A DNA stretch of 64,000 bases from Psychrobacter immobilis (GCF_904846235.1 NZ_CAJGZN010000004.1:156766-220765); one strand, 5' to 3'. Shown: positions 36,544 to 46,802, counted from the first letter of the stretch. The notes: generated from the letters alone by a model not told the origin. Translations and numbers: made by a program.

Positions 36544-36860
36544 GAGGGTATTCTACTGGCTTTAGTAGAGGCTCACAATGACAATTTATACTACCTCTGT
36601 ATATCATTAGGCATTGTACAACCTGATGAATAATGCCTGTAAATTAGCAATAATTGATACTGCCATTTTTATAGCTCATGTAAACTGCCTTCGTTTAATC
36701 ACTTACAAAAAAGGTGCATAGTATGAGTAATTTCATTCATTTTGCTACAAAGCAATGATTGTAAGCCACGCATAAATCCATAAAATAGTAAGCAACTAAA
36801 GAATTTGTTGTTTATTGAACTTTTTATCATTTATATTTTAATTATTTATAAGGACACTTT
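36544..36860. other. Intergenic region upstream of recJ and the DUF697-like gene
   Basis: About 317 AT-rich bases between divergent genes. AAGGACAC before 36861 is a ribosome site. A short inverted repeat (ATTAGGCATTGTAC with TAATGCCTGTAAATT, 36606-36650) is present; nothing else is supported. Confidence 0.45.
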
Positions 36861-37376
36861 ATGAAAACCACGCCACTTGCTGAAAAACTTCCAAATACGA
36901 TCGACCCTAACCTAGACCTTGAGAAGGTTAAAAAAGAATGTCAGGGAATGGTAAAAAGACGCGCTAGAGTTTCTGCTGGTGTAGCGGTTGTGCCAGTACC
37001 ATTTTTTGATGTGGCAGTTGACGCGGGGATGTTGACGCAGTTGATTCCAGAGATTAGTGAGCGTTTTGGTCTCATTGAAGACCGTCAATCAGCCATTAAC
37101 TTGGAATCTCGCGAAGTGCATTGGAGCGCAGTAAAAGATCGTACTGTAGATTTCGCTGGACTCATGGCAACACGCGGTATCGTTAAGAAAACCATTCAAG
37201 GTTTCGGTGGTCGTATCGCTGCCAAACAAGTGACTAAGTTTATCCCACTTGGCGGTCAATTGGTTGCTGCGACTATGGGCTATACGATTTTTAAGAAAAT
37301 TGCTAATGACCATATCAACGAATGCTATAAATTGGCAAAAGATATTCAGCAAAAAGAACACGGCAAAAACGTATAA
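36861..37376 (+). CDS. DUF697-like membrane-associated protein
   Basis: The 171-residue protein has a charged start, then VSAGVAVVPVPFFDVAVDAGML near 40-60 and, after a central helix, a second mildly hydrophobic stretch FIPLGGQLVAATMGYTIFKK near 134-153. This pattern (a P[IV]P turn followed by a second Pro-Gly turn and a glycine-rich helix pair) is that of DUF697 family proteins, often tied to GTPases. No GTPase domain is present. Function unknown. It is a single gene closed by a terminator. Confidence 0.7.
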   Translation: MKTTPLAEKLPNTIDPNLDLEKVKKECQGMVKRRARVSAGVAVVPVPFFDVAVDAGMLTQLIPEISERFGLIEDRQSAINLESREVHWSAVKDRTVDFAGLMATRGIVKKTIQGFGGRIAAKQVTKFIPLGGQLVAATMGYTIFKKIANDHINECYKLAKDIQQKEHGKNV

Positions 37377-37402
37377 ATAAGCCGAATAGCTTAGTCTATA
37401 TC

Positions 37403-37436
37403 AAGCCAGTTAAGTGATTACTTAGCTGGCTTTTTT
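37403..37436 (+). terminator. Terminator
   Basis: AAGCCAGTTAAG (37403-37414) pairs with CTTAGCTGGCTT (37421-37432) with one mismatch, followed by T residues. Confidence 0.88.
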
Positions 37437-37560
37437 GTGGTTAATACATATAGGTTATAGAGTTCTAAAATAAAATGCCCCTGTGGTTAATGATGTCATT
37501 GCTAGGTTTTACTGATAATATACAGCTTTATTTATGACAGACACCTTAAAGGACTAACTT

Positions 37561-37950
37561 ATGAAAAAAATCTTGGCTTCAACGATGATGCTAGCGACTT
37601 TTGCCTTGGCGGGATGTACCACAACAGGTGCTACAAACAACGGCACAGGTACAGCAATCGGTACCGCAAACGAGATCGGCATGAATGTTTTTAGAGCTGC
37701 GATTGACAACCAATGCCGTAGCCAAATTGAAAAACAAAACGCATGGCGTGTTGCAAGCGTCGCCATGACAGAAGCACAGCAAGAATCTGTTAAAACCAAT
37801 GTTTGTGGCTGTGTCAGTGAGCAAGCACCGCAGCAAGTGACGATTGTTGAGCTGGGCAATGCCGCGATTGACTCTCAGTACCGTACTCAGTTAGTCGCAC
37901 AAGTCGTCGCCAAATCTCTACAGAGCTGCTATACAAGCTTTGTTCAATAG
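37561..37950 (+). CDS. Small lipoprotein of unknown function
   Basis: The 129-residue protein has a lipoprotein signal: Lys-rich start, hydrophobic stretch and the lipobox LAGC with Cys at residue 19. The mature part is Gly/Thr/Asn-rich for about 20 residues and then has four cysteines (near 58, 81, 83 and 124), which could form disulfides in the periplasm. No domain is recognised. ATG follows AAGGAC. A small palindrome (TTGTTC-AATA-GAACAA) surrounds its stop codon. Codon use is ordinary for the region. Confidence 0.85.
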   Translation: MKKILASTMMLATFALAGCTTTGATNNGTGTAIGTANEIGMNVFRAAIDNQCRSQIEKQNAWRVASVAMTEAQQESVKTNVCGCVSEQAPQQVTIVELGNAAIDSQYRTQLVAQVVAKSLQSCYTSFVQ

Positions 37951-37986
37951 AACAATTAAGTTATTTATTAGAATAAAAAATAATAA

Positions 37987-38019
37987 AGAGGGTGCGTTAT
38001 ACATAATGCACCCTTTTTA
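37987..38019. terminator. Terminator after the lipoprotein gene
   Basis: AGGGTGCGTTAT (near 37989-38000) pairs with ATAATGCACCCT (38003-38014), one mismatch, followed by TTTTTAT. It lies between converging genes. Confidence 0.85.
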
Positions 38020-38048
38020 TTGCTAATAGATTAGTTCAATTAATTAGC

Positions 38049-38426
38049 CTAAAATTTATTTGTGTCAGATGCTTGAGAAGTTATAGAGGCCGTAAAAGGT
38101 AATGATTGGCTACGACGGAAATACTTCGAAGTACTATCAATAATTTTATCTACTTCCTTAATTAAATCATTAATCACATCATCATAAATACCATGGTATA
38201 GCTCTTTTTCAAATGCTGTAAATGGGTGCTTGCGCGACGCTGAACCCACCTCAGTGACACCGTCTTTACTATAAAAAATATCTACGCGACCATCACTATT
38301 CAACACACAATTTAATAGTCCACCTTCAATTTCCATCTCTACGCGTTCTGGCATAAAAATATAGTCATCTACATTGATAAGCTTTTTTTCTACTTCTCGT
38401 TTAAAAAATGATTTGATATCGAACAT
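38049..38426 (-). CDS. Hypothetical protein, 125 residues
   Basis: A soluble-looking protein with no signal peptide and no recognised family. The N-terminus is Lys- and Glu-rich; the middle has alternating beta-type residues (MEIEGGLLNCVLNSDGRV near 30-47) and the C-terminal part is helical and acidic, ending in a Ser/Thr-rich tail. It lies between a terminator and an AT-rich gap, with its own weak upstream region. It is called a gene because the frame is open throughout and its codon use matches the neighbours; function is not proposed. Confidence 0.65.
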   Translation of the reverse strand: MFDIKSFFKREVEKKLINVDDYIFMPERVEMEIEGGLLNCVLNSDGRVDIFYSKDGVTEVGSASRKHPFTAFEKELYHGIYDDVINDLIKEVDKIIDSTSKYFRRSQSLPFTASITSQASDTNKF

Positions 38427-38726
38427 AGGTACATCCCTAACTTTATAATTATAAGGTACGTGAGCATGCCGAGCACTGTGACTGTTACCCAGTATTCATC
38501 TGTGTGATTAACGGGTCATGCTTTACTCAGTTATCCTATAAGATAGCGTTAGATTAGTTAAGGTGCGATATGTAAAACTGCGTTTGATGTTGGTAAAAAT
38601 GTGCGATTGATTTTGAATGGGATATAGATCCAACGAAACAGAACCAGAAAAATAGATTCAGCAAAAAAGGAAGCTGCCAATAAGCAATTTCCTTTTTATA
38701 TTATTGAACTACATTAACTAATTTAG
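38427..38726. other. Intergenic region between two minus-strand genes
   Basis: Three hundred bases holding the terminator of the aminotransferase gene (38663-38698) and, presumably, the promoter of the 125-residue protein. Nothing else is seen. Confidence 0.5.
38663..38698 (-). terminator. Terminator of the HisC-like gene
   Basis: AAAAAAGGAAGCT pairs with AGCAATTTCCTTTTT with small bulges; the A-run gives T residues in the minus-strand transcript. Confidence 0.65.
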
Positions 38727-39779
38727 CTAGACCCAACCCTTTTCACGAAATGATTTGAGTACCCCTACAAATACCGCCATCTCATCAGGTCTGCCAAGTG
38801 TTAAGCGATTAAAGCCAGTGATTGGCGCAAATTCACGCCCGACCGCAATACCATGCTCACGCATTCTATCGATATAGGCTTGCACATCGCCTTGTATCTC
38901 ATGAAATATAAAGCTTGCCTGTGATGGCAAATAGCGTAAACCAAGCTCATCTAATGTTTGCTCAACCAGTTGACGTGATTGATTGGCTGTACGTAAGCTC
39001 AATGCTAGAAAATCTTCATCATCTAGAGTTGCTAATGCAGCTACAGCGCCTGATAAGTTAGTATTATCAATCGAGATGAATGCTTCTAATCTAGCAATCA
39101 TTTGCGGGCTAGCAACTGCATAGCCGACACGCATGCCAGCGAGTGCACATAGTTTTGAAAAGGTACGCACCACAACGATATTTTCAGAGTACTCCTCTCG
39201 TATCCATGTAACACCACTCTCAAAACTTGGATCAGTCACATATTCCGAATAAGCTTCATCTAATAAAAAGTAATGGTTACTTGTTGCATTTCCTACCCAT
39301 TCTTTGAGATTTACTGTGTCAGTAATAGTCGACGTTGGGTTGTTTGGATTGCACAGATAAAACAAGCTAATACCGTCAAAGTCATCAGCCACTTTTTGCA
39401 TACCTTGCAAGTCAAAGGCGTAATTTTCAGTCGTCAGTGGTACTTTGACCACAGGTACATCGATAGATGTCGCATATAACTCAGCATAGGCAAAGGTTGG
39501 ATGCGGCACGATAACTTGGAATTTTTTGCCTTCTACTAATGCTTGATTTTGTAGCATTTGGACGACAGTACGAATATTTTCACTAGAGCCACTGCCTAGA
39601 GAAATTTGACTCTCTGTCACATCATTTATCTCAGCAACTTTGGTAATCAGCGCCGCACGTTGGTCATCGGGATAGCGAAAGCTGATGTCTAAAGAGTCGA
39701 TAACGGCTTGTTTGGCAGCATCTGACATGCCGAGTGAATTTTCGTTAGAGTTTAATTCTATTAAGTTGTTGGTAAGCAC
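38727..39779 (-). CDS. HisC-like PLP-dependent aminotransferase
   Basis: The 350-residue fold-type I aminotransferase has LNSNENSLGMS near 10 (substrate-binding start of the HisC family), YLCNPNNPTST near 140-150, LDEAYSEY near 172-179, and the PLP lysine in TFSKLCALAGMRVGYA near 207-222. HisC-like enzymes use histidinol phosphate, but this shorter, stand-alone type is often an aromatic or broad-specificity aminotransferase. No his genes are adjacent. Start codon is GTG. Confidence 0.87.
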   Translation of the reverse strand: MLTNNLIELNSNENSLGMSDAAKQAVIDSLDISFRYPDDQRAALITKVAEINDVTESQISLGSGSSENIRTVVQMLQNQALVEGKKFQVIVPHPTFAYAELYATSIDVPVVKVPLTTENYAFDLQGMQKVADDFDGISLFYLCNPNNPTSTITDTVNLKEWVGNATSNHYFLLDEAYSEYVTDPSFESGVTWIREEYSENIVVVRTFSKLCALAGMRVGYAVASPQMIARLEAFISIDNTNLSGAVAALATLDDEDFLALSLRTANQSRQLVEQTLDELGLRYLPSQASFIFHEIQGDVQAYIDRMREHGIAVGREFAPITGFNRLTLGRPDEMAVFVGVLKSFREKGWV

Positions 39780-40090
39780 AGTGAATAATACGCCTAGATT
39801 ATGTCTATTCCAAAAATTCAGTCTATGTTGACGATGTGACCTATAAGAACAATAAGCCTAGCCCAAATAGAGCATTACACGTGCTCGGCTTGTTAGCATG
39901 TGACTTAAATTTTTGAGATATTATATGGATGGTGAGATTTATGCGGATATGGTAAGTGGCAATGCGTTGTATTACAAGTATTCTGTACGTTCCGATATTG
40001 AATAAACCATAAAAAAGTGAGGTACTTAAAAAGCACCTCACCTTCGCTATTGTTTAGCCTCTTTTTAGCTTCAATATTCGACCCAAGTTA
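39780..40090. other. Intergenic region downstream of uvrB
   Basis: About 310 bases containing the uvrB terminator at 40011-40042 and the upstream region of the aminotransferase. Nothing else is supported. Confidence 0.5.
40011..40042 (-). terminator. Terminator of uvrB
   Basis: GTGAGGTACTT (40017-40027) pairs with AAGCACCTCAC (40031-40041), one mismatch, preceded by AAAAAA, which is a T-run for the minus strand. Confidence 0.8.
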
Positions 40091-42202
40091 TCAGATTAAA
40101 TGTGCTTTTAGCTCCAGCACTTTATCACGCGTTTTTGCTGCTTCTTCAAACTTCAAATCACGCGACATTTGCTGCATTTGCTTCTCTAATCGTTTGATTT
40201 CTTTGGCAAGCAGATCGGGGCTACGCAAGATATTGATATCGATATCTGGCAAGTTACTCTTAACTGGGATAGCTTGATTGTCATTGGCATCCAAGCTTTC
40301 GCCCGTATCAATCTTGTCCGTGATACTACGGCGAGCACCTTTTGGCGTGATGTTATGCTCAAGGTTAAAGGCAATCTGCTTATCACGGCGGCGATCCGTC
40401 TCATCTATTGCCTTTTGCATACTTGGCGTAATGCGATCAGCATAGAGAATGGCTTTACCATTCAAGTGACGGGCGGCACGACCAATGGTCTGAATAAGCG
40501 AACGCTCTGAACGCAAGAAGCCTTCTTTATCCGCATCAAATATCGCTACCAGTGATACCTCAGGCATATCCAAGCCTTCGCGTAATAAGTTGATACCGAC
40601 CAGAACATCATGTACGCCAGTACGAAGCTCATGAATAATCTGCATACGCTCGACAGTATCGATGTCCGAATGTAGATAGGCGACTTTTACATCATACTCT
40701 TTGAGGTAACTGGTCAAATCTTCTGACATACGCTTGGTCAATGTAGTAATCAGTACACGCTCGTCCTTTTCGCGGCGTTTGGTAATCTCTGATAGCACAT
40801 CATCGACTTGCGTCAATACAGGACGTATCTCAATCTCAGGATCAATCAGACCCGTCGGACGGACGACCTGCTCTACGACTTGCTCGCTATGCTCAAGCTC
40901 ATACAATGCTGGCGTGGCACTGACATAAATGGTTTTGGGCTTGATACGCTCCCACTCTTCAAACTTCATCGGGCGGTTATTCATCGCACTGGGTAATCTA
41001 AAACCATAATTGACCAAGTTTTCTTTGCGTGATCTATCGCCTTTATACATTGCGCCAATCTGCGAAACCGTCACATGTGATTCATCAAGGAACAACAAGG
41101 CATCTTCTGGAATATAATCAAACAATGTCGGCGGCGCTTCCCCTGATGGACGGCCAGAGAGATGCTGCGAGTAGTTTTCGATACCGTTACAGTAACCAAG
41201 CTGCTGAATCATCTCCAAGTCATATTGAGTACGCTCTTTGAGACGTTGTGCTTCAATCAACTTATTGTTGTCACGGAAGTACTCTAAACGCGGCTCTAAC
41301 TCAGCACGAATCGTGTGGCTGGCAGCTTCTAGCTTATTACGCGGCGTCACATAGTGCGACTTTGGATAAATCGTAATACGCGGCACACTACGTACTGTTT
41401 TCCCTGTTAAGGGATCAAACCACGTAATCTTTTCGACTTCGTTGTCAAATAAATGCACGCGTACGGCTAGCTGCTCAGACTCAGCAGGATAGATATCTAA
41501 CAGCTCTCCACGCAACCGATACGTACCACGACCAAAATCTAGCTCATTACGCGTGTACTGCATCTCAACCAAACGCTTGATAGTTGCCGTACGGTCAATG
41601 TTATCGCCCACAACGACATGCAGTAGCATTTTTAGATAGCTTTCTGGATCACCCAAACCATAGATACAGGATACCGAAGCGACAATAATCGCATCACGAC
41701 GCTCTAACAAGGCACGCGTGGCTGACAGGCGCATCTGATCAATATGATCGTTAATGGCGCTGTCTTTTTCGATAAAGGTATCACTCGCTGCGACATACGC
41801 TTCTGGCTGATAATAATCATAATAGCTGACAAAATATTCGACCGCATTATTAGGAAAAAACGATTTGAACTCACCATATAGCTGAGCCGCTAACGTTTTG
41901 TTGTGCGCCATGATAATGGTCGGACGCTGAGTTTCAGCGATGACCTTCGCCATGGTATAGGTCTTACCAGAGCCAGTCACACCTAGTAGCAACTGCTCGT
42001 CCATGTCCGAATTGATACCGTTAACTAGCTTTTTGATGGCTTGCGGCTGGTCGCCTGCTGGCTCAAAGTCAGTCACCATCTCAAAGGCACGACTTGATAT
42101 TTGCGTCCCTGACGCATTAACACCACTAATTTCAGCTTCGCCTTGGAGCTGAGTGGCCAATTGATTTAACTGACGCGATGAGCGCGGTTCAGGCATTCGC
42201 AT
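40091..42202 (-). CDS. uvrB: UvrABC excinuclease subunit B
   Basis: The 703-residue protein has the Walker A motif [13 protein letters not shown] near 78-90, the damage-probing hairpin [11 protein letters not shown] near 127-137, the helicase motifs DESHVT and [12 protein letters not shown], and the C-terminal UVR helix pair ([22 protein letters not shown]) that contacts UvrC. It verifies lesions in nucleotide excision repair. It is about 30 residues longer than the E. coli protein, mainly at the N-terminus, where a 40-residue Gln/Ser-rich leader precedes the usual start. Single gene. Confidence 0.98.
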   Translation of the reverse strand: MRMPEPRSSRQLNQLATQLQGEAEISGVNASGTQISSRAFEMVTDFEPAGDQPQAIKKLVNGINSDMDEQLLLGVTGSGKTYTMAKVIAETQRPTIIMAHNKTLAAQLYGEFKSFFPNNAVEYFVSYYDYYQPEAYVAASDTFIEKDSAINDHIDQMRLSATRALLERRDAIIVASVSCIYGLGDPESYLKMLLHVVVGDNIDRTATIKRLVEMQYTRNELDFGRGTYRLRGELLDIYPAESEQLAVRVHLFDNEVEKITWFDPLTGKTVRSVPRITIYPKSHYVTPRNKLEAASHTIRAELEPRLEYFRDNNKLIEAQRLKERTQYDLEMIQQLGYCNGIENYSQHLSGRPSGEAPPTLFDYIPEDALLFLDESHVTVSQIGAMYKGDRSRKENLVNYGFRLPSAMNNRPMKFEEWERIKPKTIYVSATPALYELEHSEQVVEQVVRPTGLIDPEIEIRPVLTQVDDVLSEITKRREKDERVLITTLTKRMSEDLTSYLKEYDVKVAYLHSDIDTVERMQIIHELRTGVHDVLVGINLLREGLDMPEVSLVAIFDADKEGFLRSERSLIQTIGRAARHLNGKAILYADRITPSMQKAIDETDRRRDKQIAFNLEHNITPKGARRSITDKIDTGESLDANDNQAIPVKSNLPDIDINILRSPDLLAKEIKRLEKQMQQMSRDLKFEEAAKTRDKVLELKAHLI

Positions 42203-42684
42203 AATGGTTTTCTTCTTCTTAAGGTTTATAACAATATGGGGTCTGAGCAGCGGTTTTTAAAGGAGAATAAGGAGTCTTATCCTATAGTCGAAACGCTCTC
42301 TCGTTGCCCAAAATATGAGTATATAAAGGTAAGATTTATTAAAAGTTAAGGCTTAATAGTAGCGGATAAAACTTACATCGTTATAAAAAACGCACACAGT
42401 ATTCGATAAATTTACAAAGCTTTTCACGGTTAACAGACTCGTTACACGACCACTCAACAAAGCCTAACACTCAAGGGTTCCAACACTGAGTTAAGCTGCT
42501 ATTATCGTTCTTGAATTAACAAGTTGATGACTTTTGAGTATTAGTGAGCAGTACTAGTGAATAGATAGCTTTATAGCAATTCCTATGATTAGTTTTGAAT
42601 TGATTGTCATCGAATAGAAGACCAATAAAAATACATTGAACTTTCATTCAATATAATAATTTTAAATAAATGACGGAGTAAAAT
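42203..42684. other. Divergent intergenic region between uvrB and dps
   Basis: About 480 AT-rich bases. TATAAT at 42652-42657 is a likely -10 for dps. No LexA-type dyad (CTGT-N8-ACAG) was seen near uvrB. No ORF is supported. Confidence 0.5.
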
Positions 42685-43167
42685 ATGAGAGAACGTTACG
42701 CAAGTGGTATTTCAGACGAAACTGCGAAAAAAATGATTGATTTGCTAAACGCTAACCTAGCAAACGTTATCGATTTAACCTTAGATGGTAAACAGTGCCA
42801 TTGGAATCTACAAGGTACTGGCTTTATCGGTGTGCATCAATTACTAGATGAGACGTCAGATCGTATCCTTGAAGTATCAGATACTATCGCAGAGCGTATT
42901 GTAATCCTAGGTGGCCAACCAAACGGTTTAGCAAGTCGAGTAGTAAAAGAGTCTATCCTAGATGACTACCCAACCGACATCACTGAGGTAGATCAGCATG
43001 TACGTGAGCTAACAAGCCGCTACAAGAAAGTAGCCGAGACATTGCGTGAAGCAATTGCCACAGCTGGCGATGCAGGTGATGAAGACACCGCTGACTTATT
43101 TACAGAAGCTAGTCGCATTGTCGATAAAGATGCATGGTTCATCGGCGCAAACGCACCAAAGAACTAA
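42685..43167 (+). CDS. dps: Dps-family DNA-binding ferritin-like protein
   Basis: The 160-residue four-helix protein has the ferroxidase ligands of Dps: HWNLQGTGFIGVHQLLDE near 40-57 with His and Asp, and the following SDRILEVSDTIAERI with the paired acidic residues. Dps oxidises and stores iron with peroxide and coats DNA in stationary phase. The short N-terminus has few Lys/Arg, so DNA binding may be weak. GGAG precedes the ATG. It stands alone with a strong terminator. Confidence 0.95.
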   Translation: MRERYASGISDETAKKMIDLLNANLANVIDLTLDGKQCHWNLQGTGFIGVHQLLDETSDRILEVSDTIAERIVILGGQPNGLASRVVKESILDDYPTDITEVDQHVRELTSRYKKVAETLREAIATAGDAGDEDTADLFTEASRIVDKDAWFIGANAPKN

Positions 43168-43215
43168 TAGTATTTAATTCGACTAGTCACTAAGTACTAG
43201 AGTTATAAAGTTATA

Positions 43216-43246
43216 AAAAAAGCCGTCATGATTGACGGCTTTTTTG
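43216..43246. terminator. Terminator of dps
   Basis: AAAAAAAGCCGTCA pairs with TGACGGCTTTTTT around a short loop (43216-43246). Symmetric A and T runs allow action in both directions. Confidence 0.92.
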
Positions 43247-43334
43247 TATTTAGCGTTTTGTTAATTTAAAAAGAATACTTAAAAGCATTCGATAGGATTT
43301 CTCTACCACATACTTAATCTACTAAGCTTTTAAA

Positions 43335-44423
43335 TTAAATATTCTCTAAACTTAGCAGCTCAGCGTTAGGTTCGGACAGTGTCAAGATAGCCTCTTGAAA
43401 GACTGGATTACCTCTGAATAGATTTTCAATCTCTTCAAACTTCTGAGCGATATGCTCTTCTTTTTGATTGCCGGCGATATCTACTGCCGCCACCATAAAT
43501 ATCTTTTTTGGTCCAACCCACTCTAGATGCAGGTAGGACACACTGTCGATATCTGGATGATTCAGCAGCTCGCTTAAAACGTATTCGTGCATCCGGTCAG
43601 TGACTCTATGCCCGACTAAGAAATCTCGGTTACGACTGATCAAGAATATGGCAACGACACCCAATAGTAGACCAACAATGATAGACCCTAACGCATCCCA
43701 ATATGGTTCACCCGTATAAGCGTGCATACCCATAGCAGCAGCGGCAATCACCAAGCCGATAACCGCTGCTAAATCTTCAAAGAATACGCCGCGCAACGTT
43801 GGGTTAGAAGTATCTACGACATAGCCAAGTGCACTGATATCAAGTGCCTCGCCATGTTTTTTACTCTGTCTGTATGCCTGAACCAATGAGATACCTTCGA
43901 GCACAAACGCCACTGCCAATACGATAAAGCCAATCGTATAGTTAGTCTCAGACTCAGTAGCGTTCCATTCCTTAATACCGGTATAGATAGAGACAATCGA
44001 GCCTGCCGTAAATACACCGAAAGCCGCAATCATCGACCAAACATAAGACTCTTTGCCATAGCCTAACGGATGGCTTTTATCAGCAGGTTTGATGGATTTT
44101 TTTTCTGCGACGATCAGCAAAGTACCATTGCCAGCATCTGCCCATGAGTGAGCTGCTTCTGCAATCATGGAGGCTGAGCCTGTCATAAAGGCGGCAACAG
44201 TTTTTGCGATTGCAATAACCAGATTGGCCCCAACCGCAATCAACACGGTAATGAGTGAGCCTGAATGCTCATCGTTGGTTTCAGGGCTTTGGTTAAGGGT
44301 ATGTTTTAATTCAGGGTCATTTGGAATTTTAGGATTGCCCGCCCCACGTGCACGAGGTGTTTGCGCTTTAGGAGAGGCTGGTAAATGACGCTGGGGATTA
44401 GCAATAGATGGCTTTAGACTCAT
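43335..44423 (-). CDS. Cation diffusion facilitator family transporter
   Basis: The 362-residue protein starts with about 55 hydrophilic, Pro-rich residues, then six membrane segments. CDF signs are SASMIAEAAHSWADAGNGTLL near 83-103 and a YWDALGSIIVGLLLG segment near 242-256, with a cytoplasmic C-terminal domain. The metal-site pattern HS-x2-D-x2-N resembles the SLC30A9-like group rather than zinc exporters such as YiiP. The metal is therefore uncertain. The long N-terminus is unusual and may be a late addition or a wrong start, but no good internal ribosome site was seen. Confidence 0.88.
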   Translation of the reverse strand: MSLKPSIANPQRHLPASPKAQTPRARGAGNPKIPNDPELKHTLNQSPETNDEHSGSLITVLIAVGANLVIAIAKTVAAFMTGSASMIAEAAHSWADAGNGTLLIVAEKKSIKPADKSHPLGYGKESYVWSMIAAFGVFTAGSIVSIYTGIKEWNATESETNYTIGFIVLAVAFVLEGISLVQAYRQSKKHGEALDISALGYVVDTSNPTLRGVFFEDLAAVIGLVIAAAAMGMHAYTGEPYWDALGSIIVGLLLGVVAIFLISRNRDFLVGHRVTDRMHEYVLSELLNHPDIDSVSYLHLEWVGPKKIFMVAAVDIAGNQKEEHIAQKFEEIENLFRGNPVFQEAILTLSEPNAELLSLENI

Positions 44424-44564
44424 GCTAGACTCACTGAAATAACGTATTTATATAGAATTTTTGCCGTAGATAGATGGCTTGAAATATATATCAGCTTAAA
44501 ATAAGCGCTCTACAATATCAGTGTCTTTTTAGTGAGTCGTTGTATGAATTATTAATTCAATAAA

Positions 44565-44624
44565 ACTAGATAACTTTATACAATTTTAGATAGCTTTGAA
44601 TAACTTTAGATAGCTTTGAATAAC
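44565..44624 (-). repeat. 20-bp tandem repeat after the thioesterase stop codon
   Basis: TTTAGATAGCTTTGAATAAC occurs perfectly twice (44585-44604 and 44605-44624), preceded by a degenerate third copy. It begins six bases downstream of the thioesterase stop on the minus strand. Confidence 0.85.
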
Positions 44625-44629
44625 TTGGG

Positions 44630-45190
44630 CTACTTTTCCACCTCGGCATTTTCTTCGTTCTCGCCAAACTGCTTGTTAATCTCCTCGAAGTCGCAACTAG
44701 GACGATGTGAGCTTTCCATACGCAGCTTCTTTCGTTCTTTTGCTGCATCGGCTCGACATTGCTGCATCTTGTTTTTGATATCGAGTGGCGGTGCGGATGT
44801 CGGTTTACCATTGTCATCGATAGCCACCATCGTAAAGTAACAACTATTGGTATGACGGACGGTACGACCGCGCACATCTTCTGCTTCGACGCGGATACCT
44901 ACTTCCATTGAGGTGTTACCAACATAATTGACACTGGCGGCAAAAGTAACCAACTCGCCCACATATATCGGCTCACGGAACATCACCTGATCGACAGACA
45001 GTGTCACCACATAGTTACCACTATAGCGACTGGCACAGGCATAAGCGACCTGATCAAGCATCTTCAGCAAATCTCCACCATGCACGTTGCCAATGAAATT
45101 CGCCATATCGGGCGTCATAAGTACTGACATATATAATTCATGGTTTAATGGGGCTTTTTTGGCAGTGGAGCTGGTATTGTATTGCGGCAT
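44630..45190 (-). CDS. Acyl-CoA thioesterase (YciA/hotdog family)
   Basis: The 186-residue protein has the hotdog fold pattern: MTPDMANFIGNVHGGDLLKMLDQVAYACA near 27-55, with the GNVHGG-to-Asp active-site helix, then VSVDQVMFREPIYVGELVTF-like and SMEVGIRVEAED segments. It hydrolyses acyl-CoA in the cytoplasm. After residue 145 a highly charged extension, rich in Lys and Glu, is longer than in E. coli YciA. AAGGAAT precedes the ATG. It is probably a single gene. Confidence 0.9.
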   Translation of the reverse strand: MPQYNTSSTAKKAPLNHELYMSVLMTPDMANFIGNVHGGDLLKMLDQVAYACASRYSGNYVVTLSVDQVMFREPIYVGELVTFAASVNYVGNTSMEVGIRVEAEDVRGRTVRHTNSCYFTMVAIDDNGKPTSAPPLDIKNKMQQCRADAAKERKKLRMESSHRPSCDFEEINKQFGENEENAEVEK

Positions 45191-45341
45191 AATATTCCTT
45201 AATGGTTTGACACTTATTTATTATGTCTACCATTTATACAGCAGGTCGCCGTCTAGCACAAACAGACCTCTGTCATTAGACAGTCTAAATTATGTAAATT
45301 GGAGCTATTTAAACAGCGTTATATAGGCCAAGATATAAGCA

Positions 45342-45752
45342 TTAGCTTAACCAGTGAAAGCGATACGCAAGCCACGCTACTATGGCGCTAACCGAACCGG
45401 TCAAAATACCACCCCATACAAAGTCAACCAACGCTGTATCTAGCGTAAAGCCCTTATACAGTGCCAAATTGGTAAAGTCGTATGTTCCATAAGCCATCAA
45501 GCCAATTAACCCGCCGAGTAAGAAGATATGACCAACAGATGCGCCAGCTTTGATTTGCGGATATAGCACCAGAATACAAAGCGCCAATATATAAAACATA
45601 TAAAAAACGCCAGCGGCCATCATGTTTGGCTCATCAGCCAATAGATGCCCGATACGCGACTCATAAAAGGCGCCTTTCATGGTCGTTAGCCATACAGCAT
45701 CGACACCCAAAAAGATAACCACAGCAGCGAGATAAATAAAAACGTAACCCAT
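45342..45752 (-). CDS. DUF2177 family membrane protein
   Basis: The 136-residue protein has four membrane segments and the family motifs FLGVDAVWLTTMKGAFY near 17-33, YGTYDFTNLALYKGF near 88-102 and DFVWGGILTG near 109-118. DUF2177 proteins are small inner membrane proteins of unknown role, often found near cyclopropane synthase/DUF1365-type lipid genes in other genomes (from memory). Here such a cluster lies 2.4 kb away on the same strand but separated by the LysR/MFS pair. Confidence 0.92.
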   Translation of the reverse strand: MGYVFIYLAAVVIFLGVDAVWLTTMKGAFYESRIGHLLADEPNMMAAGVFYMFYILALCILVLYPQIKAGASVGHIFLLGGLIGLMAYGTYDFTNLALYKGFTLDTALVDFVWGGILTGSVSAIVAWLAYRFHWLS

Positions 45753-45791
45753 GATATTACCTCTTATAAAATGAATAAAAACGGATAAAAT

Positions 45792-46697
45792 TTATAGTGT
45801 CAGTCTTGGTTGAATAAAGTCTAAAAATGCCAGAATACGCGAAGATACGGCACTGTTTTTGTAATATACCGCCTGTATGGCTTCACGGTTGTTTGGTCTG
45901 ACTATTGCTTCAGGTAATACCTCAATCAATCGTCCAGATTCCAAATCTTTACCAATCATAAAATGTGATAGTAAAGCGATACCCTGATGATTTAGACATA
46001 GCTGACGTAGAGTCTCGCCACTACTCCCAGTCATATGAAAATTGAGCTTCACTGGAGTTTTTAGTGGCCAACTATTTAGTTTTGACGCATCGTTAAAGCC
46101 AATTAATTTATGGGTGGTTAAATCATCAACATTCAAATTATCAATATGAGTCACTTCATTATGCTGGTGTAAGTATTCAGGACTGGCTACTAGCCGCAGC
46201 TTACTTTTACCTAATAGACGTGCATGCAAATTTGAGTCTTTTAAGTCGCCAATTCTGATAGCTAGATCCGTCTTATGCTCAAGCAAATCAATAATATTGT
46301 CATGCGAGGTAAGGTCGAGAGTAATGTGTGGATATTGCGCCACAAAATCACCAACCAAAGGCGTCAATTGATGAAAGACAAACGGGCTCGCGGCGTCAAT
46401 TCGTAGATGCCCACTCGGCGCTTGTTTTAACAGCTTAATCGCTTCTTCACCGGTATATAACGTATTTAAACTCTCACGCGCATATCTTATAAAGACATGC
46501 CCTTCCTCCGTCAGCTCCAAACGCCGTGTCGTTCTATTTAACAGCGTACATTGCAGCGTGTCTTCGAGTCTGGACACTGCACGAGATACCTTGGCTACTT
46601 GCTGATTCAGTAGGTTGGCAGCGCCAGTAAAACTACCCGTGTCTACTACCGTCAAAAATATCTCTATGTCTTCTGTTTTAGCATGTCCCATCATCAT
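45792..46697 (-). CDS. LysR-family transcriptional regulator
   Basis: The 301-residue protein has an N-terminal helix-turn-helix (FTGAANLLNQQVAKVSRAVS near 20-39, then LEDTLQCTLLNRTTRRLELT) and a periplasmic-binding-like effector domain. It is divergent from an MFS exporter gene 105 bases away, the usual arrangement in which the regulator controls its neighbour and itself. The ligand is unknown. AAAGGT lies before the first of three ATG codons, supporting the start at 46697. Confidence 0.92.
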   Translation of the reverse strand: MMMGHAKTEDIEIFLTVVDTGSFTGAANLLNQQVAKVSRAVSRLEDTLQCTLLNRTTRRLELTEEGHVFIRYARESLNTLYTGEEAIKLLKQAPSGHLRIDAASPFVFHQLTPLVGDFVAQYPHITLDLTSHDNIIDLLEHKTDLAIRIGDLKDSNLHARLLGKSKLRLVASPEYLHQHNEVTHIDNLNVDDLTTHKLIGFNDASKLNSWPLKTPVKLNFHMTGSSGETLRQLCLNHQGIALLSHFMIGKDLESGRLIEVLPEAIVRPNNREAIQAVYYKNSAVSSRILAFLDFIQPRLTL

Positions 46698-46713
46698 GAT
46701 TACCTTTACAAAA

Positions 46714-46734
46714 TTGACAAAGGTATTTTGTCAT
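46714..46734. promoter_or_regulatory. Candidate LysR operator
   Basis: TGACAA (46715-46720) and TTGTCA (46728-46733) form a perfect 6-bp dyad with a 7-base spacer between the divergent LysR and MFS genes. The outer T and A fit LysR-type sites. Function is inferred. Confidence 0.5.
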
Positions 46735-46802
46735 TTGTGCTGTTTTTCGCAAACTATAAATCCGTCAAACTACGCGCATCATTTAATTATTAGGATGTCG
46801 TT